From contig OZ017796.1 in the NCBI GenBank assembly GCA_963969395.1, positions 20,276,501 through 20,340,500 on the forward strand: a DNA stretch of 64,000 nucleotides. The letters are read 5' to 3'. Positions within the stretch are counted from its first letter, which is position 1; each line of letters begins with the position of its first letter. The notes beneath the pieces were generated by a model. That model was not told where the DNA came from, did not search any database, and was given only the letters and a program-made list of their open reading frames with translations. Below are positions 1 to 10,346 of the stretch, piece after piece. The position numbers and the translations under genes are program-made. Origin of the DNA: Pseudoscleropodium purum (Eukaryota > Streptophyta > Bryopsida > Hypnales > Brachytheciaceae).

Positions 1-1
1 A

Positions 2-1819
2 GAATTACAAGGGACCTCCAAGAATCCAAGTGAGGTTGCAATCTCACTAGTGATTGTACTCGGAGACAGTCAAGAGACTCAAAAGAGTGAAGATAAGCTC
101 TCTCTTCCTTTTGATAAGGCCGAAGCAAGCGACAACCTTGCCATTGTGAATGAACAAGAAAGTCACGACATGAGCATGTTAAAAGCGACACAACAACCAT
201 CAATGAAAAAGCTTTCATCCGTTTACGTGAATGCGGAGACGCAAACGGAGAGTTGTAACTTTGAAAAGTTGAAGCATAAATTGGAGGAGGCAATTGAAGC
301 AAAAGGAATCGTTGAATCCAAGTTGAATCGATTGCAATTGTGCTTGGATTTGAAGAAGTTTATGCCATCTAGCGGCTTGGAGTCTCGATGGTTAGCATGG
401 GTATAAAGACTCCAAGATAGACCCTCTGTAGTATCTCGAGCAATGGTAGGTCTTCAAACATTGGCAATAGAGTCGAATGAAAATTGCGATGCCATTCAAA
501 GCTCTTTGAGTTGGTTCAAGACTATGTTTGACCAACATCCTTCTAAGGGATATATGGAGATCACATGTTGGGGAGACATGGATGCCATGTTTGAGCGGTT
601 AAACCACACAAAGAAGAACCAAGCTCCACCTATCAATTGGGCCTTGGAAGTAGAGGAAGGATGGGTCCCTTACAACACACTTTCAGCACACATCAATGTG
701 AAAGACAAGCGAGTAGTGCATGCTTGTGATCCAGCCTCTCCAATCTTGGATGGTTGTTGTAGCCTTTGCCAAGGCCTCTTCGGACCGGAAGGTGCGGTAA
801 CCATGGACCAATGTCGCCACACTTTCTATGTCACTTGCATTGTGAAAGCATCACTCATTCGTTCGGTGTGTGCCGAGTGTCGTAGTCCATTGAGTGTTAG
901 GTTCTACGAAATATTTGGTATCTTGGAAGCTATGCCTCCAGGCCACGAGTACAATCGTTGGAATCTTCCTCTTGATCAAGCGCCGTACAAATTTCAAAAT
1001 TATCAACATTGGGGGAAGCCAATCCAGTGGAATGCAAATGAACAGAGGCATGATTTGTACGAGGAATCTCATCAACCATTGGATTTGGATGTGTGGATGA
1101 CTCACAATAGAGAAGTGGAATTGCGGGCTCAAGGAATCGTAGATGACGCGGCCCGTGAAATGTTTTGTCGCAACATGGGGGGACATTGGAGCTTGCAACA
1201 CGAAAAGTTCTTTCGTTTTCCAGATAAAAAAGTAGAGAGAGGACCAGAAGATAGTTGGGTGGAGGTGAACCATGGAAAAGAGTTCGATGAGCAATATAAG
1301 GCATACGACCACACCCTCGTAGGTAGGGCCCTTCTATTGTCGAAATTGGAAGAGGCTGCAAAAGTTCGTGATGTCTACGATACAAATGGACAAACAAGCA
1401 CATGACATTCATCTGTAAATGTGGCAGCAGCATTTGATAGGCGCATTGGCGATATTATAGGGCATTGGAAGGCTTTCCTATTGGATAGAGACTGCCTCAC
1501 AGTATAGCAAGGGAAAGGAAATGATGAAGTTGTTCAAGCGATGGTAGATCATGTGGAGAGCAATTTGAGAACCTTGAAGGTAGACGAAGTCGATTTATCA
1601 CCGAAAAGAAAACAAAAAAGGAAGCGTGAAGAGGACGATGACTTCTCTCTGGAAACCAAGAAACAATTTTATAAGGTGGACATCGAAGTTCAATCTGAAG
1701 GGCGAATAGTCCATCTAAGTCAACAACGGTCAACTCGTCAATCATCTGCTAAACTCCTCGGTACAGCAGATTTTCTTTTTGTTTTGGGAGAAGGTAGTGG
1801 TCCATCCGGTGGAAAGTAG
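2..1819 (+). pseudogene. RING-finger-like protein, reading frame broken by three stops
   Basis: One reading frame stays open from the left window edge to 1819 except for three stops: TAA at 404-406, TGA at 1403-1405 and TAG at 1505-1507. The pieces read as an acidic/polar N-terminal part with a short coiled-coil-like stretch (about 260-350), a central part with a RING-like zinc finger (about 755-895) and a lysine-rich C-terminal part with a KRKQKRKR nuclear-localisation-type cluster near 1600. The finger reads C-x2-C, C-x-H, C, C-x2-C, the RING-H2 layout. The usual second histidine is tyrosine (motif CRHTFYVTC). Each stop could arise from a Gln or Arg codon by one C-to-T change. The 5' end lies outside the window. 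I do not recognise the family beyond the RING-like finger. It could be a decayed host gene or part of a multicopy element. Translation by readthrough is not excluded but unlikely. Confidence 0.5.
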
Positions 1820-1832
1820 GATTTGAAGAGAA

Positions 1833-1880
1833 TTTTGTTTTTTAAAAACAATGGTCCTTTCATTGTTTAAAAACAAAAAA
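1833..1880. repeat. A/T-rich imperfect inverted repeat
   Basis: Just after the broken RING-like frame, a stretch reading TTTTGTTTTTTAAAAACAATG is followed after a few bases by its imperfect reverse complement. It could fold as a 3'-end hairpin, but such A/T palindromes are common in this spacer. Confidence 0.3.
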
Positions 1881-2112
1881 GAATGTGAAAGATTTAGATC
1901 TTAAAAAGATCGTATAGGATTCAATAGTAATATTGGAACTATGTTTTCATATATTTTGTTTATACATATATATTTATATATAAAGATGCTATATTTTCAT
2001 TTGCGTATAAAAATATTTTTATATGTACATCTTATTTTACGTGTATGCATTCATTTTTGATTGTGTAACATTCAAATTACATAACAATATAAAATTTTCT
2101 AATGACTAATGG

Positions 2113-2295
2113 CAATGCGAAGTCCGTCCCGTCCGCCCTGTCCATCCGCCCCGTCTGGTTTGTACGCCCGACCGCCCCAGTCGTCCGCCCTACCCCGCGC
2201 ATTCGCCTTCCGACGGCGGGAGGGACGCTGCGTCCGCTAGTGTCCGGAAAACGGACGCTATTTTGGGGCGGACGTTGAGATTTGTCAACCCTGAT
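2113..2295. repeat. GC-rich repeat core (CGTCCGCCC-like words)
   Basis: About 180 bases are very GC-rich with repeated words such as GTCCGCCC, CGTCCGC and GGACGCT on both strands, inside a spacer that is otherwise strongly A/T. No reading frame fits it. The words GTCCG and CGGAC occur in both orientations, so it may be the end of a DNA transposon or Helitron, or a GC-rich satellite remnant. The sharp base-composition change is visible; the identity is inference. Confidence 0.4.
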
Positions 2296-3754
2296 TTAAA
2301 GTGAAAACATTCTTTTGTGATTTACCTCAAAATGCTCATAGATTAATAACTTAGGTACACAAGACAATTCTATATTTCAAATATAATTTTTATGCCTTCC
2401 AAAAATATTTTAATATTTATAAATAGTATCATCTATTGCATTTGTCATTCTAGAGGTTCTAGTACTATTTCAAGCTCTAAAAATCAAATTAAGAGCTAAA
2501 GAATTTAAAGGCATTTGTTAGGATTATATAAATGCATATTAGAGATTATTTAAAATAAAAATAAAAATTTCTACAAAAAATTTCTACTAAATAGAATCTT
2601 CAATATATTAATTTTTGGGAGAGATATAATTGGTTGAAAAAATGGTCCATTTTATGCATCCTTTTGATGTTTTATAATACTTTCTACAATTATATACATC
2701 AAAGTATCCATTATAATTTTAAGATTTTTCACATATCTTTATTCATAACTTTGGGATAAATTTCAATTATTTATTTAGTCCAAATTATTGAATAAATATT
2801 ATAAAAAGATAGATATAAATTTACCTACTAATCAAAATTTTGAGATTTTATTTTATTTTTTACAATTATTTTCCTCAAGCTCATAGTACTACTCCATGTA
2901 TTAGTTCATTTGAAACAAAATAAGTAGAAATTTCTTTTAGTAGCCTCCAAAAAGAATTGCACAAAATACTTATATTATTTGTTATATTTAAGTATTTAAC
3001 TAAAGTATAGGTGATTTTTTATGTAGTGCTTTAAAATTAGAAAGAATTTTTTTTAAAACAAAAATTAGATTAATAATGTTTAGTTCCTTAATTAAAAAAA
3101 ATTTGCCTTTGAAAAATCAAGAATGGAAAAAAGTCTAAGTAGAAAAAGTGGAGAACTTTATATTGCTATATCTTAATAAATTAGACTATTTGAATTTTTA
3201 ATTTCAAAAATTAAGGAAAAAATATTTTCTTATTAGTGTTAATTCAAGATAATTCAATAAAAATGATTATTTTGGAAATGCATGAAAAGACCTTCTAGTT
3301 TCTAAATTTTTGAATAATTTTATAAAATTATTTAATTTTAAAACTCCTTTGCAAGATAGATATAAGTCTAATACATGAAAATTTTCTCTAATTTTCATCT
3401 TCAAGTTTCTCAAAATAAATATTCAATAGTACTTCCACTTTGCCAAATAATTGTAGTACAAAGTTTTGGAACTGTTGGGCTACTTTAAGAATCTTGCTTT
3501 ATGTTCCATCAATGGGCTTATGGTCTCTTAGAGTACCTTCAAATGATTTGAAAGTCATCTCTAAGGTATATAAAACAACTTCAAACATTGTATAATTTTT
3601 CTTTCCAAAACTAGTTTGTTATAAAGTGATCTTAATTCAATATCAACTAATGATGTTTTGGAAATTTTTTCCGAAAGTTCTAATACTATTGGTAGTAGAT
3701 ACTATAAATGTTGTATAATTCTAGTGATGATTTTAAAGTTGGAATTGGTTTAGC
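2296..3754. other. AT-rich spacer without recognisable genes
   Basis: Long A and T runs with no open frame of coding character on either strand. I see no promoter, RNA gene or intact mobile element here. Confidence 0.6.
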
Positions 3755-4400
3755 TAATTTTTGGATTGACCTTTGGGATTTCTACATTGACATATATAAG
3801 GCCTATTTTACAACCATAGGGGGCCTTTGAAGCCACAACTAACATTGAAGTTATAACTAAAATGATGGAATGAAGTCCAGACAAAAATAATTTTGAAGTC
3901 ACAAGACAAAAATTTGAAGCCCATTGCATCTTCCAATTGAAGGTGTTGAAAAGATTTTGAGGGAATAAATGTTGAAAAATTTGGAATGAAAAAAAAATGA
4001 GGGTTGGACTTGTGTTTGGATCCTTGAGGTTTTTGTATTGACAAATATATTAGAGCCCAACGTTTGCTATTGGTCAACATACACCTCGAAAGCTCACTAA
4101 AATGAGTTCACATATACCAAAACATCCAAGTGTGACAACTAAATTCTATAAGTTTATAACCCTCAAAAGACAAGCCTATTATTAGTTTTTAAACTTCATT
4201 TTCAAGTACTTATGAATGTGATTTTTTGTATTTATTTTTTAAAGAAGTGAATCCAAGTCTTCTATTAGTTGCAAAAAACTTTCCATTTTTTTGTGAAAAT
4301 TTGAAATTATTGTGAATTACTAAATAAAAAGTAAAATAATTCAAATCAAATGCAATTGGTGATTGTGAGCCCTTCAATATGGCACTCTAGTCTTGAATTA
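3755..4400. repeat. Dispersed repeat family RA, copy 1
   Basis: This block shares a series of landmark words in the same order with 8095-8410 and 43965-44600: TGACCTT..TTTCTA, GCTATTGGTCAACATACACCT, AGACAAGCCTATTATTA, then GAATGTGATTTTTTGTATTT and TCTATTAGTTG. All three copies lie in the same orientation and are diverged with many small indels. No coding frame is kept. It looks like an old dispersed element, perhaps non-autonomous; the class is unknown. Confidence 0.55.
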
Positions 4401-4988
4401 TTTTTTTTTTGATAATTTTAATAGTATTTTATAGGAAAAAGACATTAAAAGAGAGTTTTGGGTGAAGATTGGTAGAATTCCTACCAATATTGTAAGGGGT
4501 CGTCCTAGAACAATGGAATGCCTAAAATACTCCATTCTTAAACTTTTAGAGTCTAGTTGAAGTATTAATCCCTAAGACTTCATGACTAGGCTTTCATCAA
4601 AAATGCTCAAAAACTTCTATTTTTAGTACAAGTAACAAATTTTTGAAAGAAAACTTTTTTAGACACATAATCATAAAATCTTGTAGTATATTGACTTGAA
4701 AATATGTGGTAAGAATTCAAAAATTTCCACTATATGGATTGTAAGTATAAGCATTCAAATTGACTAAAATCTTTTTTTGGTCCCTGCAAAAAATAAGGCA
4801 ATTGCACTTCACAAGCTTAATTTTCTATGAATAAATGTCCAAAAGATTAGTGCTTCTTTGGATTCAATTTTCTAGACAAGTTGGCCACATGCTTGAAAAA
4901 CTTCAAATCATTTGGAATTGTACAACGTATAGGAAAAATATATTTCCTCTGTTTTGAAAAAGACCTATATTTCATTTGTATTTTACAA

Positions 4989-5140
4989 CATTAGAAGAGT
5001 TTGGGGGGGTCCAAAAGCCTATTTTGGGCTTGTTCCCCCGAATTTATTCCTTGCAGCGAAGGGAATGGCCCGCTGTCAGAATTTTCTTTTTCATAAAATT
5101 AAATTAAAAAAAAACTGTAGTCTCCAAATGCAAATTTTTT
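4989..5140 (+). repeat. GC-cored dispersed repeat RG, forward copy
   Basis: The block runs from CATTAGAAGAGTTTGGGGG through a GC-rich core (CCAAAAGCCTATTTTGGGC, GGAATGGCCCGCTGTCAGAAT) to CTCCAAATGCAAA. The reverse complement of 23575-23730 matches it along its whole length with moderate divergence. The two copies are therefore inverted relative to each other, 18 kb apart. A small open frame across it is not conserved. Confidence 0.6.
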
Positions 5141-6864
5141 TCTTAAAAAGAAACAAAAACTCGTAGGCATCCGGAGGCCCCAAAAATCTTCTAATGAGGA
5201 AACATGGTTTGTTTTTTAAAACAAAGGCAGTAGTTAGTAGACATTAGTAGAGAATGATTCAAAATACTAAATTGTGAAGAATTCAATTATGGAATTGAAA
5301 AATGCCAATTCTAATGGTTGAAATGTTGTAATAAACAATCTACATCCTATGATTTTATTTTTTTTCAAAAATATTGAAAATTGAATAAGATAAAGGACTT
5401 TAAAGTTTTTTTAGAGTAGAGAATCCATAATTGCTTGCAAACAAAAAATCCTCATAACTTTTGATTCATTGATCAAATTGGAATGATTTAATTCTTTCCA
5501 CATATACATAACTCTAGAAAACCAATTTCAAATTTTTGTTTATTAAAAAAGTGATTTTTTTAATTTGCCTTGACTGCCCATTTACAAAAAAAAAGTACCA
5601 TATTAGGTGATAAATTTTGAATCATATTTCCAAATGTTTTGAAATTTAGTGCTTATGAAATATATTCTTCATCTCCACCTTCTATTAAAATTTGAGCCAA
5701 AAATATGGAAATCTCTAATCACACATACCTACGCAAAATTTCTATGTAGCCAAAAATGCTTCTTGGTCTTTAAAGGGTTAAGTGAGAAAATAGTCAATTC
5801 CAAGAGAAAGTAAGGTTAGAGAGTTAGCTAGTCCTAGTGTCTTGTTCCATGTTCAATTATGTACAAATGCATGCAAAAAAACTGGCTAAATAAGTGAGTT
5901 CGTCAAAAGTCCATATAATTTGAAAGAATTGGAAATGTTTATTTTTTATTCCATAGGTATCTTCTAGTCAAGTGGAATGAAATCACAAATAACACAATAG
6001 ACAAGGCAATTGGAGTATATAGAGAGGTTCTTTTATTCCAAAATCATGCTAGGAGTTCAATGGCAAAACTAGCTCATCTAAATTCTTGAGTACTAGAATG
6101 ATTTTCCGCGTGGATGGGAATTAAATTTGATTAGCTAATTTTAGATTTTTGTGAATAGTGAAAATTAGAAATTAAGTTTTCATTTAAGTTTGGAGACTTC
6201 TAACAAGTCATCCAAAAAGTTCTAGATTTTTTTGGAACTTATACAATGATTCTATAGAAAGTCAACTACTGTGGAACATGTTTGTAAATTCCTAAAAATT
6301 ACAAATGATGCAAGAAAATTCCACTAAATTAGGATAGGTTTTTGTGTACTAATAAAGTGCCCCACTAAGTTTGGAGGCTTTCCAACAGTAACAAGTACTA
6401 AGACTAGCAATTGCAATGGATTTTTGAAGAATTTACAACGTACTAATAAGTTGACCAACATACAAGGGGCTTATGGTGTTCAATTAAAGAAAATGAGGGG
6501 TCATTTCTTGCTCCCACAAACCTTCCAAACACTCCTATTCTTGTACATAACTTTTTAATGTTTTACATAATACTATCCTACTCTTGTTTTTCTTGTATAA
6601 ATAACTTCTCTTTTCATTGTCCAACACTCTACACTAAGTGAATTTGGAAGCTAGTTGGAAAATGTAAGAGTACTCTAGTTTTTTTGGCAATTAGTTTGAA
6701 AATCCGCTTCATTTTTTTGAATTTCATTGAATTTGGTTAGTTTGCCAATGAATCACCATGTATACTCATGCAGCTAATTATTAAATAGACCTCTACTACA
6801 TCCTCATTACTCTAAATTGTGATGTCTTGTGCAAAATTCACACTCTCACAATGCATTGTTGGAT
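5141..6864. other. AT-rich spacer without recognisable genes
   Basis: Degenerate A/T-rich text with isolated words resembling the dispersed repeats. No coding frame, RNA gene or regulatory motif that I can support. Confidence 0.55.
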
Positions 6865-7994
6865 CATTACAAGAAACACCAACTTGTTTTCATATCACAT
6901 TTAAAGTGACTCTCTAGTCATCCCCTATAACTTTTGAATTTTAAATCCAATGCCAAAAAAAAAAAAAATTCTAATTAACATGATTTTAATCAAATTTATT
7001 ATGTTTTAGAAATTCAAAAAATTATTTTATATTTAAATGTCAGTTTTGTTAATATGTCACACTTTCAAGTTTAGGATTTTTCTATAGTAAATACCAATTC
7101 AAATGAATGATTTTTGGTTGAAATTTCTCTACTTTTATTCTATAGTAGGTACACATGTCCCTACCAAAGAGAATCTAAAAAAAATATTTTATATTTTCCA
7201 TTTCTGTGCAAAGAGGCCTCCTTGCACACACACTTGTAAATATTAGGAATGGTTTTGACTTCATTTTTTTAATCAAATCTTATCACCATGAGTCTTTTCA
7301 AATGAAAAATTCCTAGGTTTTTTGAATAATAGAAAATTAAAATGTTCTATTGTCCTAAATTTCTACAAATTACAAATGTTCAAATTGGATTTATTAGAAT
7401 AGATTTTTAGATATAAAATTCTAATGAAGAAAATACACAGTTGGACATTCTAATTTGTTAAAAATAGAAAAATCAATTTTCAACAAAACTAAAAATTGTA
7501 AATTTGGGTGGACTTTTTGATAATGAGATTTGACCAAAAAAATGAGGTCAAAATTATTTCTAATATTTACAATTGCACGTGTAAGGAAGGCTCTTTGCAT
7601 GAACATAGAGGCTTGTGTGGAGGACATAAAATAATGTTTTCTTTTATGCCTTTTAGTAGAAACATGTCTATCTACTATAGGAATATACCACAAAAATTTC
7701 AAACAAAAATCATTAATTTAAACTAGTATTAAATATTTAAGAAAATCCTAAATTCAAAAGCATCACTACTTAATAAATTGATTTTTAAATATAAAATGAT
7801 TTTTAAATATAAAATGATTTTTAAATATAAAATGATTTTTAAAATTTTTAAAAAAATAAGTGGTACAATTACAATAAAAATTTTAGAAATAGATATTTTG
7901 TTTTGGACATTCGGTTCATAATTCAAAAGTTATAGAGTTGGACACAAACTGTTTTTTTTAAATGTTATACAAAATGGACGGTGTTTCTTGAAAC
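6865..7994. mobile_element. Foldback-type DNA element with arms of about 400 bp
   Basis: The left side (6865-7290) and the right side (7505-7994) are imperfect reverse complements. Terminal words match (left CATTACAAGAAACACC, right complement GTTTCAAGAAACACC), as do CTATAACTTTTGAATT (6928 and the complement near 7935), TATAGTAG..ACATGT and AAAGAGGC/GCCTCT. About 215 bp between the arms is unique. The A/T-rich text TACAAGAAACACC at the ends resembles termini of plant non-autonomous DNA elements. I could not settle a target-site duplication. A related element lies at 47871-48902. Small open frames inside are not conserved between arms and I do not regard them as genes. Confidence 0.6.
7781..7843. 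repeat. 18-bp tandem repeat, 3.5 copies
   Basis: The unit ATTTTTAAATATAAAATG starts at 7781, 7799 and 7817, with a partial fourth copy from 7835. It sits inside the right arm of the foldback element and explains part of the length difference between the arms. Confidence 0.85.
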
Positions 7995-8094
7995 AACCTT
8001 GCGAGTAGATGCCCCTACTAATTCTCAAGTGATTAATAGACTACTTTGGTCACTCTAAAGTGGCCCTCTAAAGGGCTAAGGAATTCTCTAATGT

Positions 8095-8410
8095 TGTATT
8101 GAAAAACATAGAGTTCAATGCTTGCTATTGGTCAATATACACTTCCAAAGTCTACCGAATGATGAATTTGTAGTTACCAAGACTTTCATGTCAAAAAGAG
8201 TCTAAAGATTTCTATCCCTCTAAAGACAAGCCTATTATTACTTTTTCAAACTTCATTAATTTTTGGAAGTACCTATGAATGTGATTTTTTATATTTATTT
8301 GTGATTACATGTCTTCTATTAGTTCTAAAATTTGACATTTTTTTGGGAAAAATTTGAAATTATCTTGAATTTCCAAATATAAAGTAAAAAAAATTATACT
8401 AAATGCAATA
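8095..8410. repeat. Dispersed repeat family RA, copy 2 (partial)
   Basis: Shares GCTATTGGTCAATATACACTT, AAGACAAGCCTATTATTACT, CCTATGAATGTGATTTTTTA and TCTTCTATTAGTTCTAAAA in the same order as copies at 3755-4400 and 43965-44600, same orientation. The front part of the family consensus is missing here. Confidence 0.55.
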
Positions 8411-8579
8411 TATGCTAAAAAAATCTGAAAATCTTCCTATAGGCTTATACTTTATATTATGGTATAGAATATTACGGTATATATATTTTTTATTTATTGT
8501 ATTATTCTAAAATTAGAAAACTATCATCTATAGTTGCAAATGTATTTTTCCAAGTTGTTGGTCAATATTTGAGAAAAAT

Positions 8580-8604
8580 TTATATATATATATATATATA
8601 TATA
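8580..8604. repeat. (TA)n microsatellite
   Basis: About 12 consecutive TA units followed by TAATAATAA. A simple sequence repeat, probably length-variable. Confidence 0.9.
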
Positions 8605-8770
8605 ATATAATAATAAATGAATGCCAAAAAAATATTTTTCATTTGGACCACTTCACCACCTTAGAGCTTGTGACAAACAAAAGTGTAGACTTTGGATCCT
8701 AAACCTTAGTCTACAATTTGAAGGTACTTTTAACTACTTCGATTAACCACATGCCGTAGTTTTGTGTATG

Positions 8771-8915
8771 GTTGTCATATTGGACAAGTTACTATTCATT
8801 TCATGTCTTGTAGGACGAGTTATTATTCATCAAATGTACCTCTTAGGTACATTTGATGAATAATAACTCGTCCTACAAGACATGAAATGAATAGTAACTT
8901 GTCCAGTATGACAAC
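8771..8915. repeat. Near-perfect 70-bp inverted repeat (hairpin)
   Basis: Positions 8771-8840 and 8846-8915 are reverse complements over 70 bases with one mismatch (T at 8780 versus C in the complement), separated by the five bases TCTTA. TATG flanks both ends (8767-8770 and 8916-8919), followed outward by GTTTTGTG on each side (8759-8766 and 8920-8927). The layout fits a tiny foldback MITE with a 4-bp target duplication. A young hairpin small-RNA locus is an alternative. The near identity of the arms implies recent origin or gene conversion. Confidence 0.85.
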
Positions 8916-9039
8916 TATGGTTTTGTGCCATCAATCACATTGTAGCCTTTTGCTGTTTTATCCTTTTAGGCATCAACTGAGACTCTGAGAGTTCATTTAG
9001 CTACAATTTGTTTGTTTTCAATTTGGAGAAGGAGCCAAT

Positions 9040-9300
9040 TGTTTCGTCAATATCCATGTGATATTTGGGTGATACTTGCATTACTTGGTGATATCTATAT
9101 GAAATTAGGTGATACTTTAGTAAAATTTGGTTATTGGTCTTAAAATACAACAATACTTTATCTGGCTATTTTGACCCCCCAAAATGAAAATTTACTTTAC
9201 AAAAACAGTCAACATCTTTTGGCTGTAGCCAATTAGTGAAAAATTGTGCATAAAAAAATCATTTTTTCGCTGTGAGTTACCCTTAGGGTCACAGTTCAAC
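9040..9300. repeat. Dispersed repeat RC, copy 1
   Basis: Matches 20750-20985 in the same orientation through CAATTGTTTC, GGTGATACT, TACAACA, CTATTTTGACCCCC, AAAATGAAAATTT, TCAACATC and GTGAGTT. Divergence is moderate and no frame is kept. Element class unknown. Confidence 0.55.
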
Positions 9301-10217
9301 CGGATTCTTCAGTTTATCGCTTAAGTGTCTGATTCAAGTTTCTGATGATTCACAGAGCCAGGGTCTGTGGCGATGAAAGCGTCAAGCCATCACGTCATTT
9401 GAAAGGAGAGTTGACTGGGACTTCACTTCTGGACCGAAGCTGAATTGTAGTCAAACAGGGGTCTAATCGAATTGAAACTAGATCAATTAGAATATGCTTA
9501 GAAGTGGGTAACGGTTGCCTTCATTCACCTGTAAATATATAAATCATCCATTCTGCACCGAAAATTAAACCAGTCCTTCATAAATCACAGAATGTCCTTT
9601 AATTAAGTGGCAATTTCCAGAAAAAATGACAATAATCTGTACAAAACGTACATCTATACAACCATCTCCTAGATAATTATCAGTTGAAGGAAACTTCAGT
9701 AACTTAATTAAAGCCGCAGCCGACGTGCATCTCATGCATTCTCGGGAATCAGAAGCGCGCAAACATATTCGAACTGCACCTAATTCAATAAAAATAAAAA
9801 TAAAAATAATATTAATATTAATATTAATAAATAATAATAATAATAACATTACGATGAATTTAGAACTATTAAACCTGTCCGAAATTATAACTCTAAAATC
9901 TAGGAGTGAAATTCATGAATCACAACTTGGGAGATTTAAGAGTTCATCATGTAGCTAGGACGTGAAACGGAGTTGACCATCTCGATTGGACCAATACCAC
10001 CTTCTAAGTGCTAAAAAAACTCCTTTAGACAATGGAAAATTCTTAAAAGTCCCTTTTGAATCGGACCATATATAGTATTGCACATTATAGTTTTCGATGA
10101 CGGAGAATGATTCTCGACGAAGCTAGCGACTGAAAGAGCGTCGCTGTTGCGTATTATTTAATTAAGACAGGTCCACTTCAGAAAGATTGCTCGGAGATCG
10201 ATCATCAGCTGGTAATC
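9301..10217. other. Spacer upstream of GH9 gene A
   Basis: The base composition becomes more balanced here than in the desert to the left. A short A/T microsatellite (ATTAAT and TAA units) lies at about 9785-9845. No coding exon is evident. The stretch probably holds the upstream control region of the endoglucanase gene that follows. Confidence 0.4.
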
Positions 10218-10226
10218 TTATATATG
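10218..10226 (+). promoter_or_regulatory. Candidate TATA box of GH9 gene A
   Basis: TTATATATG lies about 125 bp upstream of the endoglucanase ATG at 10347, a plausible core-promoter position that leaves a 5'UTR of roughly 95 nt. A GA-rich run (AGAGAGAGAGA near 10320) lies in the inferred 5'UTR. Confidence 0.4.
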
Positions 10227-10346
10227 TCGAGTTAGGCCGGATAAGTTAAGGTGACGAGATCGAGAAACGAAGGCGCGTATGCATTGTTTTTAGTTTCTTC
10301 ACAGCAGCTTCAGTTGGCAGAGAGAGAGAGATTCCCAGTCGTTTCG

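Noticed and set aside
851..1433. Minus-strand frames over the RING-like region
   Set aside because: Antisense shadows; the plus frame has the zinc-finger pattern.
7421..7926. Small frames at 7421-7926
   Set aside because: They lie inside the foldback element arms and are not conserved in the opposite arm.
10251..10346. Upstream in-frame extension of GH9 A beginning with GTG
   Set aside because: No ATG, and it would put 32 residues before a good signal peptide. Plant genes start at ATG, so I used 10347.
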